Shown: positions 32,349 through 43,799, counted from the first letter of the stretch. The stretch: DNA of 64,000 nucleotides from Dysidea avara (GCF_963678975.1 NC_089280.1:19583863-19647862), one strand, 5' to 3'. Numbers and translations: made by a program. The notes: generated by a model from the sequence alone, not told the origin.

Positions 32349-34259
32349 CATTACTTACAAAAGCTGAAATAATTACACATACTAGACAGACGTTAATAAC
32401 ATTGTGGGGCAAGCCCGAGCGAGTTAAGTTGTATATAGTTTTGTGTGTGATTCATGATTAACTATAGCTAACTATGCGATGTTAATTGTGTGGTATTTTG
32501 TAGGTGGAGAAGAATGAGCAACTAAAAGGATTTGCTGGTTAAGGGCAAAAATTTGTATTTCTGAGTGGAAAGGCAAGAAGAGGTGATGAGGTTGTACAAA
32601 CTGAAGTGTCTGCTACTAGTTTAATTGTAGAACAGCTGTTTTTGTCATTGACATTAATCTACATGATCAAATAGATGATTAAAAAGACATGAAAGATGAT
32701 ACAGAACTGTATTGCAATTAAGTTGCTGCCAGCGATTGATGGGATAATGCAGGCGCAAGTTGACTGCATGGCTATATAATTACCAAACAGTTCAGTTAAT
32801 ATCTCATTATAATATAGTTGTTTTTAATTATTATAATATTGTTTTAAATGTCAAAGCTAATTACTATATTGTTGGTATTGCAACAACACAAAATGAACAC
32901 ATAGGAATATATAGCTATAGCTACAGACATTACCAACAAAAAATTGTATCCAAAATGGTGATGCCAATTCATCAATGCCTCAAAAATGGTGGCTGTGTGC
33001 TGTTTCAGAGGCCTCTATCCTCGTGATTGTGGTCAGGTGGGCAGGCAGACTGGCAGATGAAATTTTGAAATTATGGAGAATTTTTTTTGAAATTGAATAT
33101 TCAGGTGCCTGTAAGCATTTCCTTGTTTTTAAAACTGTACTTGATGCTGAGTGGAGTAAGCCTATTCCCCGTAAAGGTGATTTTCGCCACATATTATATT
33201 TCCATGATGATTTTTTTAGATGCGGCTCATTAGCGACTTGTGACACTTTAGGGGGAACAGTACAGTTGATAACAATAATAATAATAATAATATTACATAT
33301 CGTAGTTATATTACTTTGTGTGAGTAGCCTTAGGCTGTTACATACGTAACTATCCTCTTATCACATAACACAATCAGACAATGTAAATCTTAGATAAAAT
33401 ACCACTATTTCCTGGTCAGTAAACTTATTCATTATTTCAAGGTGAGCTTCATTACTGTTTCATTGTGGCTAGGAGTTACTCTCATTACTTCTATTCATTA
33501 AGTCATAAGTTATTCAAAGAATGATCAAGGTTACTTGTTAGACAAATCTGGTGAATCATTGGAACTCCTTATACCTGAAATTGTTTCAGCACCTACAGTT
33601 GCAACTTTGAGCAACATTTAGATATTTTTTTGAAACAATCCAGATATATACGGGCACTCATAAACACCAACAGCCTATCCTGGCTATTTAGCATTGCCCA
33701 CAGCTAGACATTCCAGCCCATTAAATAACTATTGAAGTCGTAATAAAAATTTAATGACTTTTATTACAGATACTGTGCTACATTTTTACTTCAGTAATAT
33801 ATTTCATTAGCTATATTACTTAGTTGCCACTAGAGTGCTGTTCACTTTCACCAAATAACCAGTTAATTGATCGAAGATTCCCAAAACTTCAATAACCGGT
33901 AATAAGTATTAAACACTGATAATATGTTTCCAATTATTTCACTCAAATACACACTAACATTTGAGAAGCTTTTGAGTGCTGAACATACAGATCATGGTGA
34001 CTGGATCTTGGTATAATGCATTTTGTTGCGTACCAATATAGCAGTCACCCAATAATAATTTAATGTTAATCACACAAACACATGTTAATAATTTAATGTT
34101 AATCACACAAACACATGTGCACCATAAAGAAATATTTACTGTTCAAAACCATGTCTAAATATTTGAATTTAATTGTACCAATTAACTGATTATTGTCAAT
34201 TATTGGTGACAAATAACCCGGTGATTACAATTTTGTAGGTGCACAGCTCTAGATACCAC
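32349..34259. other. Spacer, no supported gene
   Basis: Overlapping frames at 32760-33349 on both strands resemble nothing known. There is an (AAT)n microsatellite at 33271-33291 and a short direct repeat TTAATGTTAATCACACAAAC at ~34062 and ~34092. Confidence 0.4.
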
Positions 34260-34440
34260 CATAGGCGGCAGAAATGGGGGGCTAGGGGCTGAATTCTCCT
34301 TGGTCTGCAAAGGGAGGCTAAGCCCCTCCCCCTTTGGAATGATATCTCTTTGAAATTATCTTTCCTGGAGTGGGAATGAAAATTGTGAGAAAGATTGATA
34401 TACTCTAATAGAACGATCAAATACCCTAATAGAGCAGTCA
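34260..34440. mobile_element. Partial copy of the G-rich hAT-type MITE
   Basis: CATAGGCGGCAGAAATGGGG, GGGGCTGAATTCTCCTTGGT and the TACTCTAATAG/CCCTAATAGAGCAGTC pair match the left half of 51389-51752. The far end is absent; a related fragment (GTGGCAGAGGAAGTAGTTGA) occurs at 34845-34864. Confidence 0.7.
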
Positions 34441-34496
34441 AAATTCCCCATAAAAACGTGTTCCAAAAGTAGTCTAAAAATGAAAAAAAATTTTTT

Positions 34497-34571
34497 GCCT
34501 ACAGCAGGAATCAAAACCACTGACCTCTTACTTCAGAGATTTGGTGTATTACCACTGTACCAAGTGTTTCC
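34497..34571 (-). tRNA. tRNA-like segment (SINE head or tRNA pseudogene)
   Basis: The minus strand shows TGGTACAGTGGTAATACACC, an A-box-like D arm, and GTGGTTTTGATTCC, a B-box-like T arm, at tRNA-like spacing, followed by a T-rich tract. The T-loop GGTTTTGATTCC departs from GGTTCGAATCC, and no clean seven-base anticodon loop is evident, so a functional tRNA is unlikely. Confidence 0.4.
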
Positions 34572-34959
34572 AGGTGCATAAAGGCTATTTTGAACTGCTT
34601 ATAAATGCTGTATGTTTATTAACCCAATAGTCAAAATTGCTAAGTGTTTTTATAAACTGCAAATAGCTTGTTTTAAACACATTTGACTAAACAGTTGGTG
34701 ATATGCTTCAAATTGTGCATTCTGGTGAACTTTGTAAAACCTAAATTGACTACAGTTTCTGGGGGGAACATGGGGGCCTGTGCCCTCCATAAATATTATT
34801 ACCAGCCCCCCCAGAAATATTATTACCCTTTGTGGTAAGTAGTGGCAGAGGAAGTAGTTGATGTGAGGGCAGATCTCTGGTGGCAGGGGGTCTACGTAAC
34901 GTTTTGTATGCATAGCTCCCAACACTGCAAGACAATAATACCATCCGAATCACTTTATC

Positions 34960-35372
34960 TTGCCATAAACTACATCAGCTGCAAACATAGCTAGAAGGGA
35001 CTTGGCACCCATAGCAAAAATACAAGACGTCACAAAAAAGCTCCTTTGTGTAATACAAAGCCATGATGAGCCAACTGGAGGAGCCCCTTTCCCTAGAGAG
35101 TGCAGTAGCTCTTTGCAACTTGGACACAATTGGGGCAGCAAAACATCAACTCATGGTTATGAGTATCAACAACAAGTTTCTTGGCAGCAAGCTGACAAGC
35201 AGATACGTTAGCAGTTTAGTTTGTAGACTATTGTAAAATGAGCTCAACTACTGGTGCAGCTATTTGGACAGGTGAGGAGAACTGATGAGCCAAGTATTTA
35301 GAAGGATCAATAACACCTAAACCACCCAACCTAGTAAGTAGGGAGAAAAAACATCTATCAGTCACATTAAAA
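34960..35372 (-). pseudogene. Retrotransposon RT C-terminal remnant
   Basis: Minus-strand translation gives LLTRLGGLGVIDPSKYLAHQ, FSSPVQIAAPVVELI and, past a stop and a frame change, SSWLCITQRSFF. I recall the LGGxGIxxPxxxxxxQFxxSxxITAPL...SWL order from the same group of non-LTR elements as the tail at 21480-22030. It is probably a different part of that family. It is heavily decayed. Confidence 0.45.
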
Positions 35373-35374
35373 GG

Positions 35375-36331
35375 AAAAGTTATAATAACCGGAACTGGAA
35401 CCAGAACCGGAACCGGGAATGGAATGGAATGGCCAAACTTTTGTGCATGCTGTTTAGTTCCAATTGAGCTGTGTCAGTCTGTTTTATCAGGGTTACATAA
35501 ACTGTGACACACTGTTTGTTATGAAGATCGAACTACTCTAATAGAGCAATCAGTTATTAAATTAAAGTGATTCTCCTCCTGTACGTAAGTCAGTGTTCAC
35601 TGGCACATTAAAACTATCTAGTTAAAAAAAGAATTCTTGGGCCAGGTATTCTGGCTTTGGCATACTAATAAACTAGCTAGTTTGAATACTGAGCCATATT
35701 GCATGCAGATTTGTTACAATTCACAATAAAGTACTTGGTTAAGTACAGCATTAGATAAGTGTCATGTAAGTGAGTCGGAGTCAATAACTTGTGGATGGAG
35801 GTCATTCTGTTGTTTTGTTTTTCTAGGGAAGTAGCTAGCTGTTCATGTAGGTACCCAACTGGTATTGCCTAAGATTGATAACGATGTGACTTTAATAGTG
35901 GAATTGTTCTTATCCATTGATAAGCTCTCTTGAACTTTTTTCTGGAAGTCCAGTAGCTAATGTTATCATTATGGTGGAGATCCTACACATATGAAAGCAT
36001 TAGCCACACTATGTGAACACTACAGCAACAATCACATGAAATATAAAGGAGAGAGAGAAAAAAAAGAAATAACTACTATACATAGCAACTGCTTAATAAG
36101 AGAATATTACACTGATAGTTGATTACTCTATTAGAGTAATTTGATCTTTCAAAATAAACATGGTGTCTATAAGCCTCACAGTCAGTCCGGATACACATAA
36201 AGTACAATGTACACATGTAGCTACATGAACCACACAATGCAAGGGAGCTAAACAGCGAGCACAAATGTTTGGTCATTCCATTCCATTCTGTTCTGTTCCA
36301 TTTCTGATTCCAGTTCCAGTTAGTATAACTT
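35375..36331. mobile_element. 957-bp TIR element with GGAACC-rich arms
   Basis: The left arm (35375-35462) reads AAGTTATAATAACCGGAACT, then AACCAGAACCGG repeats, GGAATGGCCAAAC and TGCTGTTTAGTTCC. The right arm (36245-36331) carries the inverse: GAGCTAAACAGC, GTTTGGTCATTCC, GTTCTGTTCC and AACTTGCCC. It includes two CTCTAATAGAG-type motifs (35530-35553 and 36121-36150). No transposase. Confidence 0.75.
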
Positions 36332-37134
36332 GCCCATTAAAAGAGCATTTTTATGCAATTTGTTTCAATACATTTTATTTCAACAGCCAGTTTTCGCTCA
36401 GCAGGTCACATATATCTATTAGATCTATATCTATTAGACCAAGGAACTTAATAAATTCTTACTTAACCATAATATATTATGCTTGCAGCTAGCTACTTAG
36501 TAACCACTTAATGGTACGTGTATATGATTGTATTATTGATTGTACAGCTGAACTGAATGCCCTATAACTATAGCTACCTATAGGGTATAGACTAACTTTA
36601 AATAGACGGGTTGCCTTTTAGGGTGTGTCTACCGTGTAACATATGCTTCCGTTTTACGTATCGTATATTTGTGGTCAAAACATCACTAACAGAAAATTCA
36701 CCATTTAGCTAGCTGTCTTCGTAAATGGTGTGGAAAATTCTACACTTAATAATATCATTCTAAGTAGTAGTGAAGTCTTGCAGAATACATTTTCAGCAAG
36801 TTTTGCTATCTCCTGAAATTCGAGATTCGTGACGTCACAGAAATCATCCCTTTGCCATATACAACGAATATGTTATAGCTTGAACTATACTGAACATACT
36901 AGCCATCAGTACATATATAGCTAGCAGGCTAAAACTAATCAAAATGTTTGTTACCGCCATTAGGCCACTCCAATTGGTATATCAGTTTCTGGTCATTGAA
37001 AGGGGCAAATATTTATCAATTTCTCCAAAGAAGGATAACACCAAAGGCTAGATAGCCTGTACCAGGTGGTCCCCAACACAGAACATACATACATACATAC
37101 ACACATAGTTAGACACAAACAAATACAAAAAATA

Positions 37135-37330
37135 TATAGTGGCTATTAACAATCACAATGAAATCTAATAAAGAAAGTGCTTAAGCTTATACTTAAAACT
37201 GCCTGCAGTTGAGACAAAACTGCCAATAGTATTGAGTTCCATAACATTGATGCAGCCACGAAAAGGAGTGCCTAAATGCATAACTGTTGATGACGCTAGG
37301 TTCTAAGTGACCTTGTGGCTAATGTATTGA
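37135..37330 (-). pseudogene. Old LINE ORF2 tail
   Basis: The minus strand gives INVMELNTIGSFVSTAGSFK then YKLKHFLY and a stop, matching the end of LINE ORF2s (R.INVWNSLP..IV.A.S...FK..L..FL). It sits just 3' of the longer LINE and is more decayed; it is probably an older insertion. Confidence 0.5.
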
Positions 37331-37383
37331 AGTTTAAATACTTTGAAAATCAATGGCATGCGTGGGTGTATGGGCGAATTTCA

Positions 37384-40282
37384 TTATTGTTATTATTATT
37401 ATTATTATTAATGGACAAAAATTGCTTGGCAGTACAAGACTGTCAAGCTAGGCAGCAGGCCTTTGAGAGTGCCCATATCTCGTTGTTCTCCATAAATCAT
37501 CAAGATTCTTCTTAAACAATGCCACGGTTGGTGCAGAAATAACATCTGCTGGAAGAGAATTCCACAAATTAACTACTCTGTTGGTGAAAAAATTATGCCT
37601 CACTAGCAGCCGAGATCGAAATTTAAAGAGTTTACGGTGGTGACCTCTGGTGGTATCCGTATTACTCAAAGTGAAAAATGAGGTAGGGTTGATGTCATAG
37701 TAACCATTCAATATCTTGTAGGTCTCAATCAGATCTCCCCTTTGACGTCTACAATACAGTGAATATAAACCAAGTCTCTCTAGACGAGTTTCGTATGGTA
37801 AATCAAATAAACTAGGTAATTACTTGGTGGCACGTCTCTGTACTTTCTCTAGATTTCAATATCTTTCGCCAAGTAAGGGCTCCAGACCTGGATGCAATAC
37901 TCCAAGTGAGGTCTGACATACATTTTGTACAAAACAGTCAACAAGTCAACAGAAAAAGACCTTCTTAGCAAACCAAGAACTTGCATAGCTTTTGCTGCAG
38001 CCTTATGACACTGTAAAGATGGTTTCAAGTCTTCAGTGCACCAAATACCAAGATCTTTGTCTTCTTGCACTTCTGTGATTTCAAAGGGTAAATTGGTGGA
38101 ACTGTCCAGCATAGAGTAGGTGAACGGAGCAGAGTTACCAATCCGCATCAGCTTACATTTAGCTATATTGAACCGAAGCAACCATGTGTGAGACCACTGC
38201 AACAATCGGTCAACATCACTTTGCAGCCTAAAGTGATCGTCAAAGCTCTGAATAACAGAATAAATTTTTGTATCATCAGCAAACATTCTTACATTACTTT
38301 CAATAAGGTCTGGGATGTCATTAACATATAATATAAACAACGAGGGCCCTAAAACAGACCCCTGGGGGACTCCACTCACCACCTGAGCCCAAGACGACAA
38401 GTGACCATTCAACACAACTCTCTGGAAAGAAAGTTTGATTGCCATATAGACAAATCACCACGAACACCAAATGGTTCCAACTTGGAGATCAATCTATGAT
38501 GAGGTACAGAATCAAAAGCCTTACTGTAGTCTAGAAATATGACATCAATGCCAAATCCTTGATCCAAAGCAGAAGTCCACTCTTCAAAAGTTGATAACAA
38601 GTTAGTAAAACAGGACTTCCTGTTAACAAAACCGTGTTGCTCACCATTAAGCATGCCTTGCCCATCAAGAAAGGTTACTAATTCAGAACGTATAATAGAT
38701 TCCAGGATCTTAACAACTAAAGATGTCAAACTAATTGGCCTGTAGTTGGAAGCTTGGTTTCTTTGACCCTTTTTAAAAACAGGAACAACGTGTGCCTGTT
38801 TCCACTCATCAGGGAGGACAACACTAGATAAGGATTGAGAATACAAAATGGTTAAAGGTACATAAAGTGTGTTAGCACAAGCTTTTAAGACATAAGAATG
38901 TATACCATCTGGGCCAGGAGCTTTGTTAACCTTGAGCTCAAGTAGCTTCTGAAGAACTATTGACTCTGTTATGTCAATATCACAAATACTATCTTCAGAC
39001 ACAAGGGAGGGAACAGGCATACTAGATAAATTTTCTTTGGTAAATGTTGACTCAAAGAATTTCAGTCACCTCCTGATCATCAGCAGTGAGAGAACCATCA
39101 CTCTTTATCAATGGGCCAATACTATATAGGTCTAATCTCCTGTTTAGACTTGATGTAACTGTACAGTGCTTTTGGATTAGAACGTAGCTTGTCTAACAGG
39201 GACTGTTCATAAGAATTTCTAGCGGATCGTATCTTACATTTGACATCATTGCGTTTTGCTGCATAGGTGGCATAATCAGATCTTGATTTGGAATGTTTAT
39301 ATTTGGTAAAGGAAAGTTGCTTAGCTTTAATGGCTTTAGAGAGGTTTTTGTACCACCAAGGAGTAGGTTTATTATTCTTAGGAATGGAAGTCGGGATGTA
39401 TTTAACTATGACATCTTGAACTGTCACCTTAAACACATGCCAATCATCATGAACATTGCCAGACAGAACTTCAGACCAGTTGATACTCCCAAGTAATCAT
39501 TCATAGCCTCGTAGTTACCTTTTCTGTAGTTGTACATAGGGACACTCTTTTTTGGAAGGCAAATCAACAAAACACTTAAATTTCCAAAGTAAACAAACAT
39601 GGTCACTACTACCTAGAGGGGATAGATGCGTGACTTCATCAATAGAGTTTGGGTCAAGGGTAAATATTAAATCCAAAAGTGAAGGTTGTTGGCCCTGTCT
39701 GTGACGTGTACTATTGGCAACATGCTGGACTAAAAAACTGTCTTGAACAGTGTCAAAAAATGCGGATGCTGCAGAACTATCACTACCAGCACAATAGCTT
39801 TCAGCCCAATTGATAGTTGGAAAATTAAAGTCACCCATAATTAAAAGGTGGGTAAAGTTGACTAGCTCATAAAGTCTACCAATGATAGATAATAGTTTTT
39901 GATTATTTATGTTAGATGAAGATGGAGCTCTATAAACGACACCAACAAGGAGAACTTCAGCGGAGGAAAGTGTGACTAAACACCACAAGGAATTCTCAAA
40001 ACCTACATCAGATAAAACTATACATGGAGTAGCTGACAGTGAAGAATGTACATAAAGCACAACTCCGCCACCAACTCCAGATGGTCGATCGTCACGGAAA
40101 AGGTTGTAACCATTTAAGCAGAGTTCAGCATTGCCAATGGAACTGGTACACCAAGACTCTGCTATTCCAATAATCAGTGGAGAATGATCATACACAACTG
40201 CTTGTAGTTCAGGAAACTTATTCATAATACTTTGAGTGTTGGTAAAAAGACAAGTAATAGCAGACATGGTATAGCTAGACAC
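37384..40282 (-). pseudogene. Nearly complete CR1/L2-like LINE, ORF2 with few lesions
   Basis: The minus strand encodes in order an AP-like endonuclease (40282-39515: TNTQSIMNKFPEL, IIGIAESW, GVGGGVVLYVHSS, LLIMGDFNFPTINW, LLDLIFTLDP, LGSSDHVCLLW), a linker (39436-39122), then the reverse transcriptase. RT motifs are NKAPGPDGIHSYVLKAC, YRPISLTSLVVKILE and LDYSKAFDSVPHHRL (39020-38409), and GVPQGSVLGPSLFILYVND and the catalytic FADD (near 38272-38283; 38445-37849). The ORF2 tail RGHHRKLFKFRSRL / RVVNLWNSLPADV ends at 37448. The 3' end is an (AAT)n-type tail at 37384-37410. Frame breaks near 39515, 39120-39020, 38430 and 37850 disable it. The catalytic RT and endonuclease residues I can see are intact, so it is young. 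Confidence 0.85.
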
Positions 40283-40306
40283 ATTCTGAATCTTCTCATG
40301 ATTATC

Positions 40307-40344
40307 AGTGCGGATAGAACAACTCAGTTGTTCTTCCGCACTAT
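40307..40344. repeat. Perfect 17-bp hairpin near LINE 5' end
   Basis: AGTGCGGATAGAACAAC, a three-base loop TCA, then GTTGTTCTTCCGCACT form a nearly perfect stem just upstream of the LINE endonuclease frame. It may be part of the LINE 5' untranslated region. Confidence 0.7.
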
Positions 40345-40886
40345 CTTGCCGTTTTTTATCCTATAGTTCTTTCCATTCTTGTTAAGATCATCATTATGTC
40401 ATTACTATTATACTGCTAAAACCACTATATTACAACTCTACCGGATACAACTAGCTACATGACTATAATAGCATGAATTATTAGCATGAATTAATTATAT
40501 ACAACAAAGTAAAACCTAGACAAATGTCGACACATTTAGACACTATCACGAATACAAACTAAATAACAAACTTTTAAAAAGCCAAAAAATGGCACCTACT
40601 AAGGTTGTCACAATTAGCAACAATAACACGCAATGCAACACATGATGTGCCAATGAGCGGGATAGACATTATGCGCATGCGTAACGAGCAGCAAGAGGTG
40701 CGGGCGAGGGACCAGAAACCGGTATACCAATTGGAGTGATCTTAGCCGTAATACATTTGTTGAACTATAAACTCGAAGGCGTGTCATGGTCAAAGGTTAA
40801 AATAACCACCCCTTAAAAAGACAACCCGTCTATAGTTTTTTTTTTTTTTACAGTGAAGTACGTAACTACGAAACACTGTAGCTTAC

Positions 40887-41031
40887 CAGAAGAAAAACAC
40901 CTCGAAGAAGCACTGCCTAAGGTGCACGGTTGATATCTTTTCCAATAAAGATGACACTGAGATTTCAAAACGCTTCTCGAAACGCCGCGTACTTCCACGT
41001 TCGCTAGCCGGAGTAGCTTAACAGACAGCAT
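40887..41031 (-). CDS. Candidate first exon of a mitochondrial protein
   Basis: ATG at 41031 opens a 49-residue segment, MLSVKLLRLANVEVRGVSRS..., rich in Arg, Ser and Leu and without acidic residues apart from one Glu. It ends ...SSRCFSSG, which resembles a mitochondrial presequence with an Arg-3 type cleavage site (RCF/SS). The frame runs directly into CTG|GTAAGC, an excellent splice donor at 40887/40886. About 50 bp into the presumed intron the 4.2-kb TIR element begins. I could not find exon 2 on the minus strand to the left; the intron may extend past 36600, or the downstream exons may be lost. The upstream 41040-41280 has a CpG-containing, palindrome-rich flank, as a promoter might. The gene's identity is unknown. 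Confidence 0.4.
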
Positions 41032-41126
41032 GCCGGGTCAGAAGAACTTGCGAAATACTACACTGTTTAAGTGATGTGCGGTGCACCACCCAGGATTGGA
41101 AACCACACACAGTAAAAACAAACTAT

Positions 41127-41267
41127 TGAACGTCACTACTAATGTCTGCCACAATACTCACTATTTTTGTGTAGTGACGTTCACTACTAATTTTGGTAGT
41201 GAACGTCACTACTAATTTTGTAGTGAACGTCACTACTGATTGACCACCAAGTAGTGACGTTCACTGC
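41127..41267. promoter_or_regulatory. Cluster of GTAGTGACGTTCACTAC palindromes (CRE-like)
   Basis: The 17-mer GTAGTGACGTTCACTAC or its reverse complement occurs at 41171-41187, 41196-41212, 41220-41236 and 41251-41267 (last copy imperfect), with a half copy at 41127-41140. Arms of seven bases flank CGT/ACG, and TGACGT is the ATF/CREB half-site. It lies 100-240 bp upstream of the candidate exon start. A tandem repeat without regulatory role is the alternative. Confidence 0.6.
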
Positions 41268-41280
41268 AAAAAGTAGTGAG

Positions 41281-41749
41281 CAAGGGCGGATCCAGGACCT
41301 GGCAAGGGGAGGGGCACAAACGGACAAGTCACTTGTAGGCGGTCACGTTTATAGGCCAGATCATCTTGTTAATTGCTGCAGCAAATAATACACCTCTTAG
41401 TAGTATCTCACTGTTGATTTTGTACCATTTTGGCCTTTGCAGAAGGCTGTGAAGTTTTTCTTAAACAACAGCAACACGATGATTATTTTTAGAGGCGCTT
41501 AGTACGAACAAAGGTGCTGGGTGACGCATTTCATAGTTAGTTTGACTTTGGTTCGCTTTAGTAGCAGGAGAATTCGTAATAAATGCTAGTAAAATGTGTA
41601 TATTTCGTGAGTTTAATAAGCTGATCTTACCTGGCATAAAGTTTAGTGTTTTAATCAGAAACATGGCTCCTCCACCGAAGGTGAGTGGGGTGGGGGGGGG
41701 GGGGGGGGGGGGCATTTGCCCCAAATGCCCCATCCTGGATCCGCCATTG
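41281..41749. mobile_element. 469-bp TIR element, 5-bp duplication GTGAG
   Basis: The ends are CAAGGGCGGATCCAGG on the left and CCTGGATCCGCCATTG on the right, flanked by GTGAG on both sides (41276-41280 and 41750-41754). It contains a long G run (41690-41712). It shares the CARKGGCGGATCYAG terminus and 5-bp duplication with 44244-44734. Confidence 0.85.
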
Positions 41750-41768
41750 GTGAGTATTGTGGCAGAGC

Positions 41769-42424
41769 TTGGTGAGTATTATTATTATTATTATTATTAT
41801 TGGGGGTACAGGTAAGGAGGCAAAGCCTGTAAAAACCTGATCTAAACAATCAAACTACTACAAAAATAACTATACAATATCATACTGGTAATCATAATAA
41901 AATCTATCTAGGTGTGTCTTAAACAAATTGGTTGAATGAACATTAACTGAGTCATATGGGAGTCCATTCCAATCATTTATAATTCTTACTGAATAAAAGT
42001 GACGGCGTGGCAAGCAGGTAGCGTGTGGTTTGTAGATCTTTAAATCATGACCTCTTGTTATAGAAGATGATCGAAGGGTAAATAAAGATGAGCTATCCAT
42101 GTCCAGCATGTTATGAAATAGTCTGTATGTGTAAATTAAGTCCCCTCTACGACGTCGATATCTGAGAGATGGTAAGTTTAGGTGGTTTAATCTGTCAACA
42201 TATTGCAAGTCTTTAATTTCGCTCACTAACTTGGTAGCTCTTCTTTGAATTTTTTCAACTGACTGCTGATCAAGTATGAACTGTGGACCCCATATAATAT
42301 TTCCATATTCTAATATGGGACGAACAAAAGATTTGTACAGTTGGAGTAACACGTTGGTGTTCAAGTACTCAAACGATTTATTAATCACAGCTAGTATACG
42401 ATTAGCTCTTGCAGTTACTATAGC
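41769..42424 (-). mobile_element. 5'-truncated CR1/L2-like LINE with 16-bp target duplication
   Basis: The minus strand encodes the ORF2 tail: TARANRILAVINKSFEYL, YKSFVRPILEYGNIIWGPQF, VEKIQRRATKLV, HLNLPSLRYRRRRGDLIYTY, SITRGHDLKIYKPHA and IINDWNGLPYD, ending at 41870. A tail of (AAT)n repeats follows at 41774-41801. AGTATTGTGGCAGAGC flanks the insertion at 41753-41768 and 42425-42440, as expected for target-primed reverse transcription. The frame is open to the truncation point with no visible stop, so this is a recent insertion of the same family as 20715-21183. Confidence 0.88.
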
Positions 42425-42440
42425 AGTATTGTGGCAGAGC

Positions 42441-42665
42441 AATTCGCTACTAATTTTTTACAGTGCACAGCAATCAATAGTTTCTGTCAGCGCTGTACTG
42501 AAGTGTGAACGTCGCCGGTAGTGTAACGAAACTCCGTTTCTGTAAAGCGAGAAACTTATTGTGGAAGAGATTGTGCAGCGGAGCCTTGAGACTCGCATTG
42601 ATGGATGAACGTGAACAATAGATAAACTGGCATATCGTGTATTGCAGCGTTGAAGCCGGGCCACT
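42441..42665. other. CpG-containing flank between insertions
   Basis: A short stretch between the LINE and the next MITE. Several frames are open by chance, but none starts with a convincing ATG in context. Before the LINE and the TIR element inserted it would have been contiguous with the palindrome cluster at 41127-41267. Confidence 0.4.
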
Positions 42666-42821
42666 ATAGTCTCGCGTGGCCAGACCGATTTTTCCCACGG
42701 CGCTTATCGATGCTTATAAATTCCGATCAGTAAGCGCCGTGGGAGAAAAGGTTTTTTAATGTTATTTTTATATTCCAGCCCTAATGGCACTCCCAAAAGC
42801 GGTCTGACTACGCGAGACTAG
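42666..42821. mobile_element. 155-bp MITE with GTCTCGCGTGGCCAGACCG ends
   Basis: The left TAGTCTCGCGTGGCCAGACC and right GGTCTGACTACGCGAGACTA are inverted, with an inner pair CCCACGGCGCTTA / TAAGCGCCGTGGG. It has the same outer terminus as the 2.2-kb element at 20678-22911, so it is a minimal non-autonomous relative. Confidence 0.85.
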
Positions 42822-43799
42822 GGTCACCTGGATGACCCGCTGATCCGGATAGCAATCCGAGTTAAAACTGAGGCGCCATGTGCCAGAGCTACGTTTTGAG
42901 TGCACTAGCACGTTAAGTACAAGAGTAGATATTTGAAAGTAAGCATGTATAACCATAGTAAAGTCTATGGTATAACGAATTAGTTTGTGCGCGTGGTTCC
43001 ACGTACGTTTGAAGATAGCAAGATACGTTTTCTGCAAGTCGGTGTGGCTTTGCGTAACCTAACACACCGTACGTAATTACCAACAGTATGACAGATTCCC
43101 GATGCTAAAGTGGGCATGGTTCACTAAAAAGCTAGACTAGACCATGTCTCGTAAAATCGATCAGTGGGTGTGGCTCTGCAGGAAGCGTTGCGCATGGATT
43201 CGTGACTGAAATACCACTGATAAATGGGCGTGGCTGCAGACAGTCATCCCGACAAGTGGGCATGGCTCACGAAAAAGCTGGGTTGCACGGGGACTTCACT
43301 ATGACGCGTTTATACACTTCCATATCGCCCAACTAATCAATTTGATTTACACGTGGGCAGAACCTGATAATCACCCGGACAAAATGTGACCCGACCTCAC
43401 GTGGCACAATTTTTTGTTGTTAGTTGTACTGCACTATACATATCTTCATCATTCATGATGGCTTTTCCCCTACTGACACTTCACATAAACAGTAGCTATG
43501 CTCTAGGCCCTTGAGGCTGCGTTTATTTATTTGAAAACTGCAGCACTGGATGGTCCAATGGTATCCGTGCCATTCCATGGGAGTATGGTTTTCAGGGGTT
43601 TCAGGAAACCTGTTTGGATTTTACACTGTACTTGAAACATTAAGAAATTGAAACAGGGTTCCAGAATTTGGAATCTGTCATGAAACAGGACATATTTTAA
43701 ACTTTTATCTTAGTTAAATAACGGATTTTCACATTATTTTTTTATTTACCTATACTGTACAACTTCAGAAATGAAGAAAAATGTACAGACGAATCACAA
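42822..43799. other. Spacer with degenerate short repeats
   Basis: Loose repeats of GTGGGCATGGCTCAC/GAAAAAGCT occur at 43110-43135 and 43250-43280. A TTTCAGGAAACC...GGATTTTACAC segment near 43600-43640 resembles the interior of 55337-55662. No gene. Confidence 0.4.

Larger units (their letters stand above)
36603..40833. mobile_element. 4.2-kb TIR element containing an almost complete LINE
   Basis: The ends are TAGACGGGTTGCCTTTTAGG on the left and the inverse CTTAAAAAGACAACCCGTCTA on the right. Inner pairs such as CACTCCAATTGGTATA at 36966-36981 and TATACCAATTGGAGTG at 40723-40738 extend the arms inward. TA is present at both borders. It contains one LINE tail (37135-37330) and one near full-length LINE (37384-40282), both minus strand. 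It lies about 50 bp inside a candidate first intron. Confidence 0.8.

Noticed and set aside
32975..33349. 124-codon frame ending in a poly-Ile stretch
   Set aside because: It overlaps an 88-codon frame on the other strand, its end is an (AAT)n microsatellite, and no domain is seen.
39293..39496. Plus-strand frame opposite the LINE
   Set aside because: Shadow of the minus-strand LINE ORF2 coding sequence.
41655..41849. Pro-rich and Asn-rich peptide frames
   Set aside because: Translation of a G run and an (AAT)n LINE tail.
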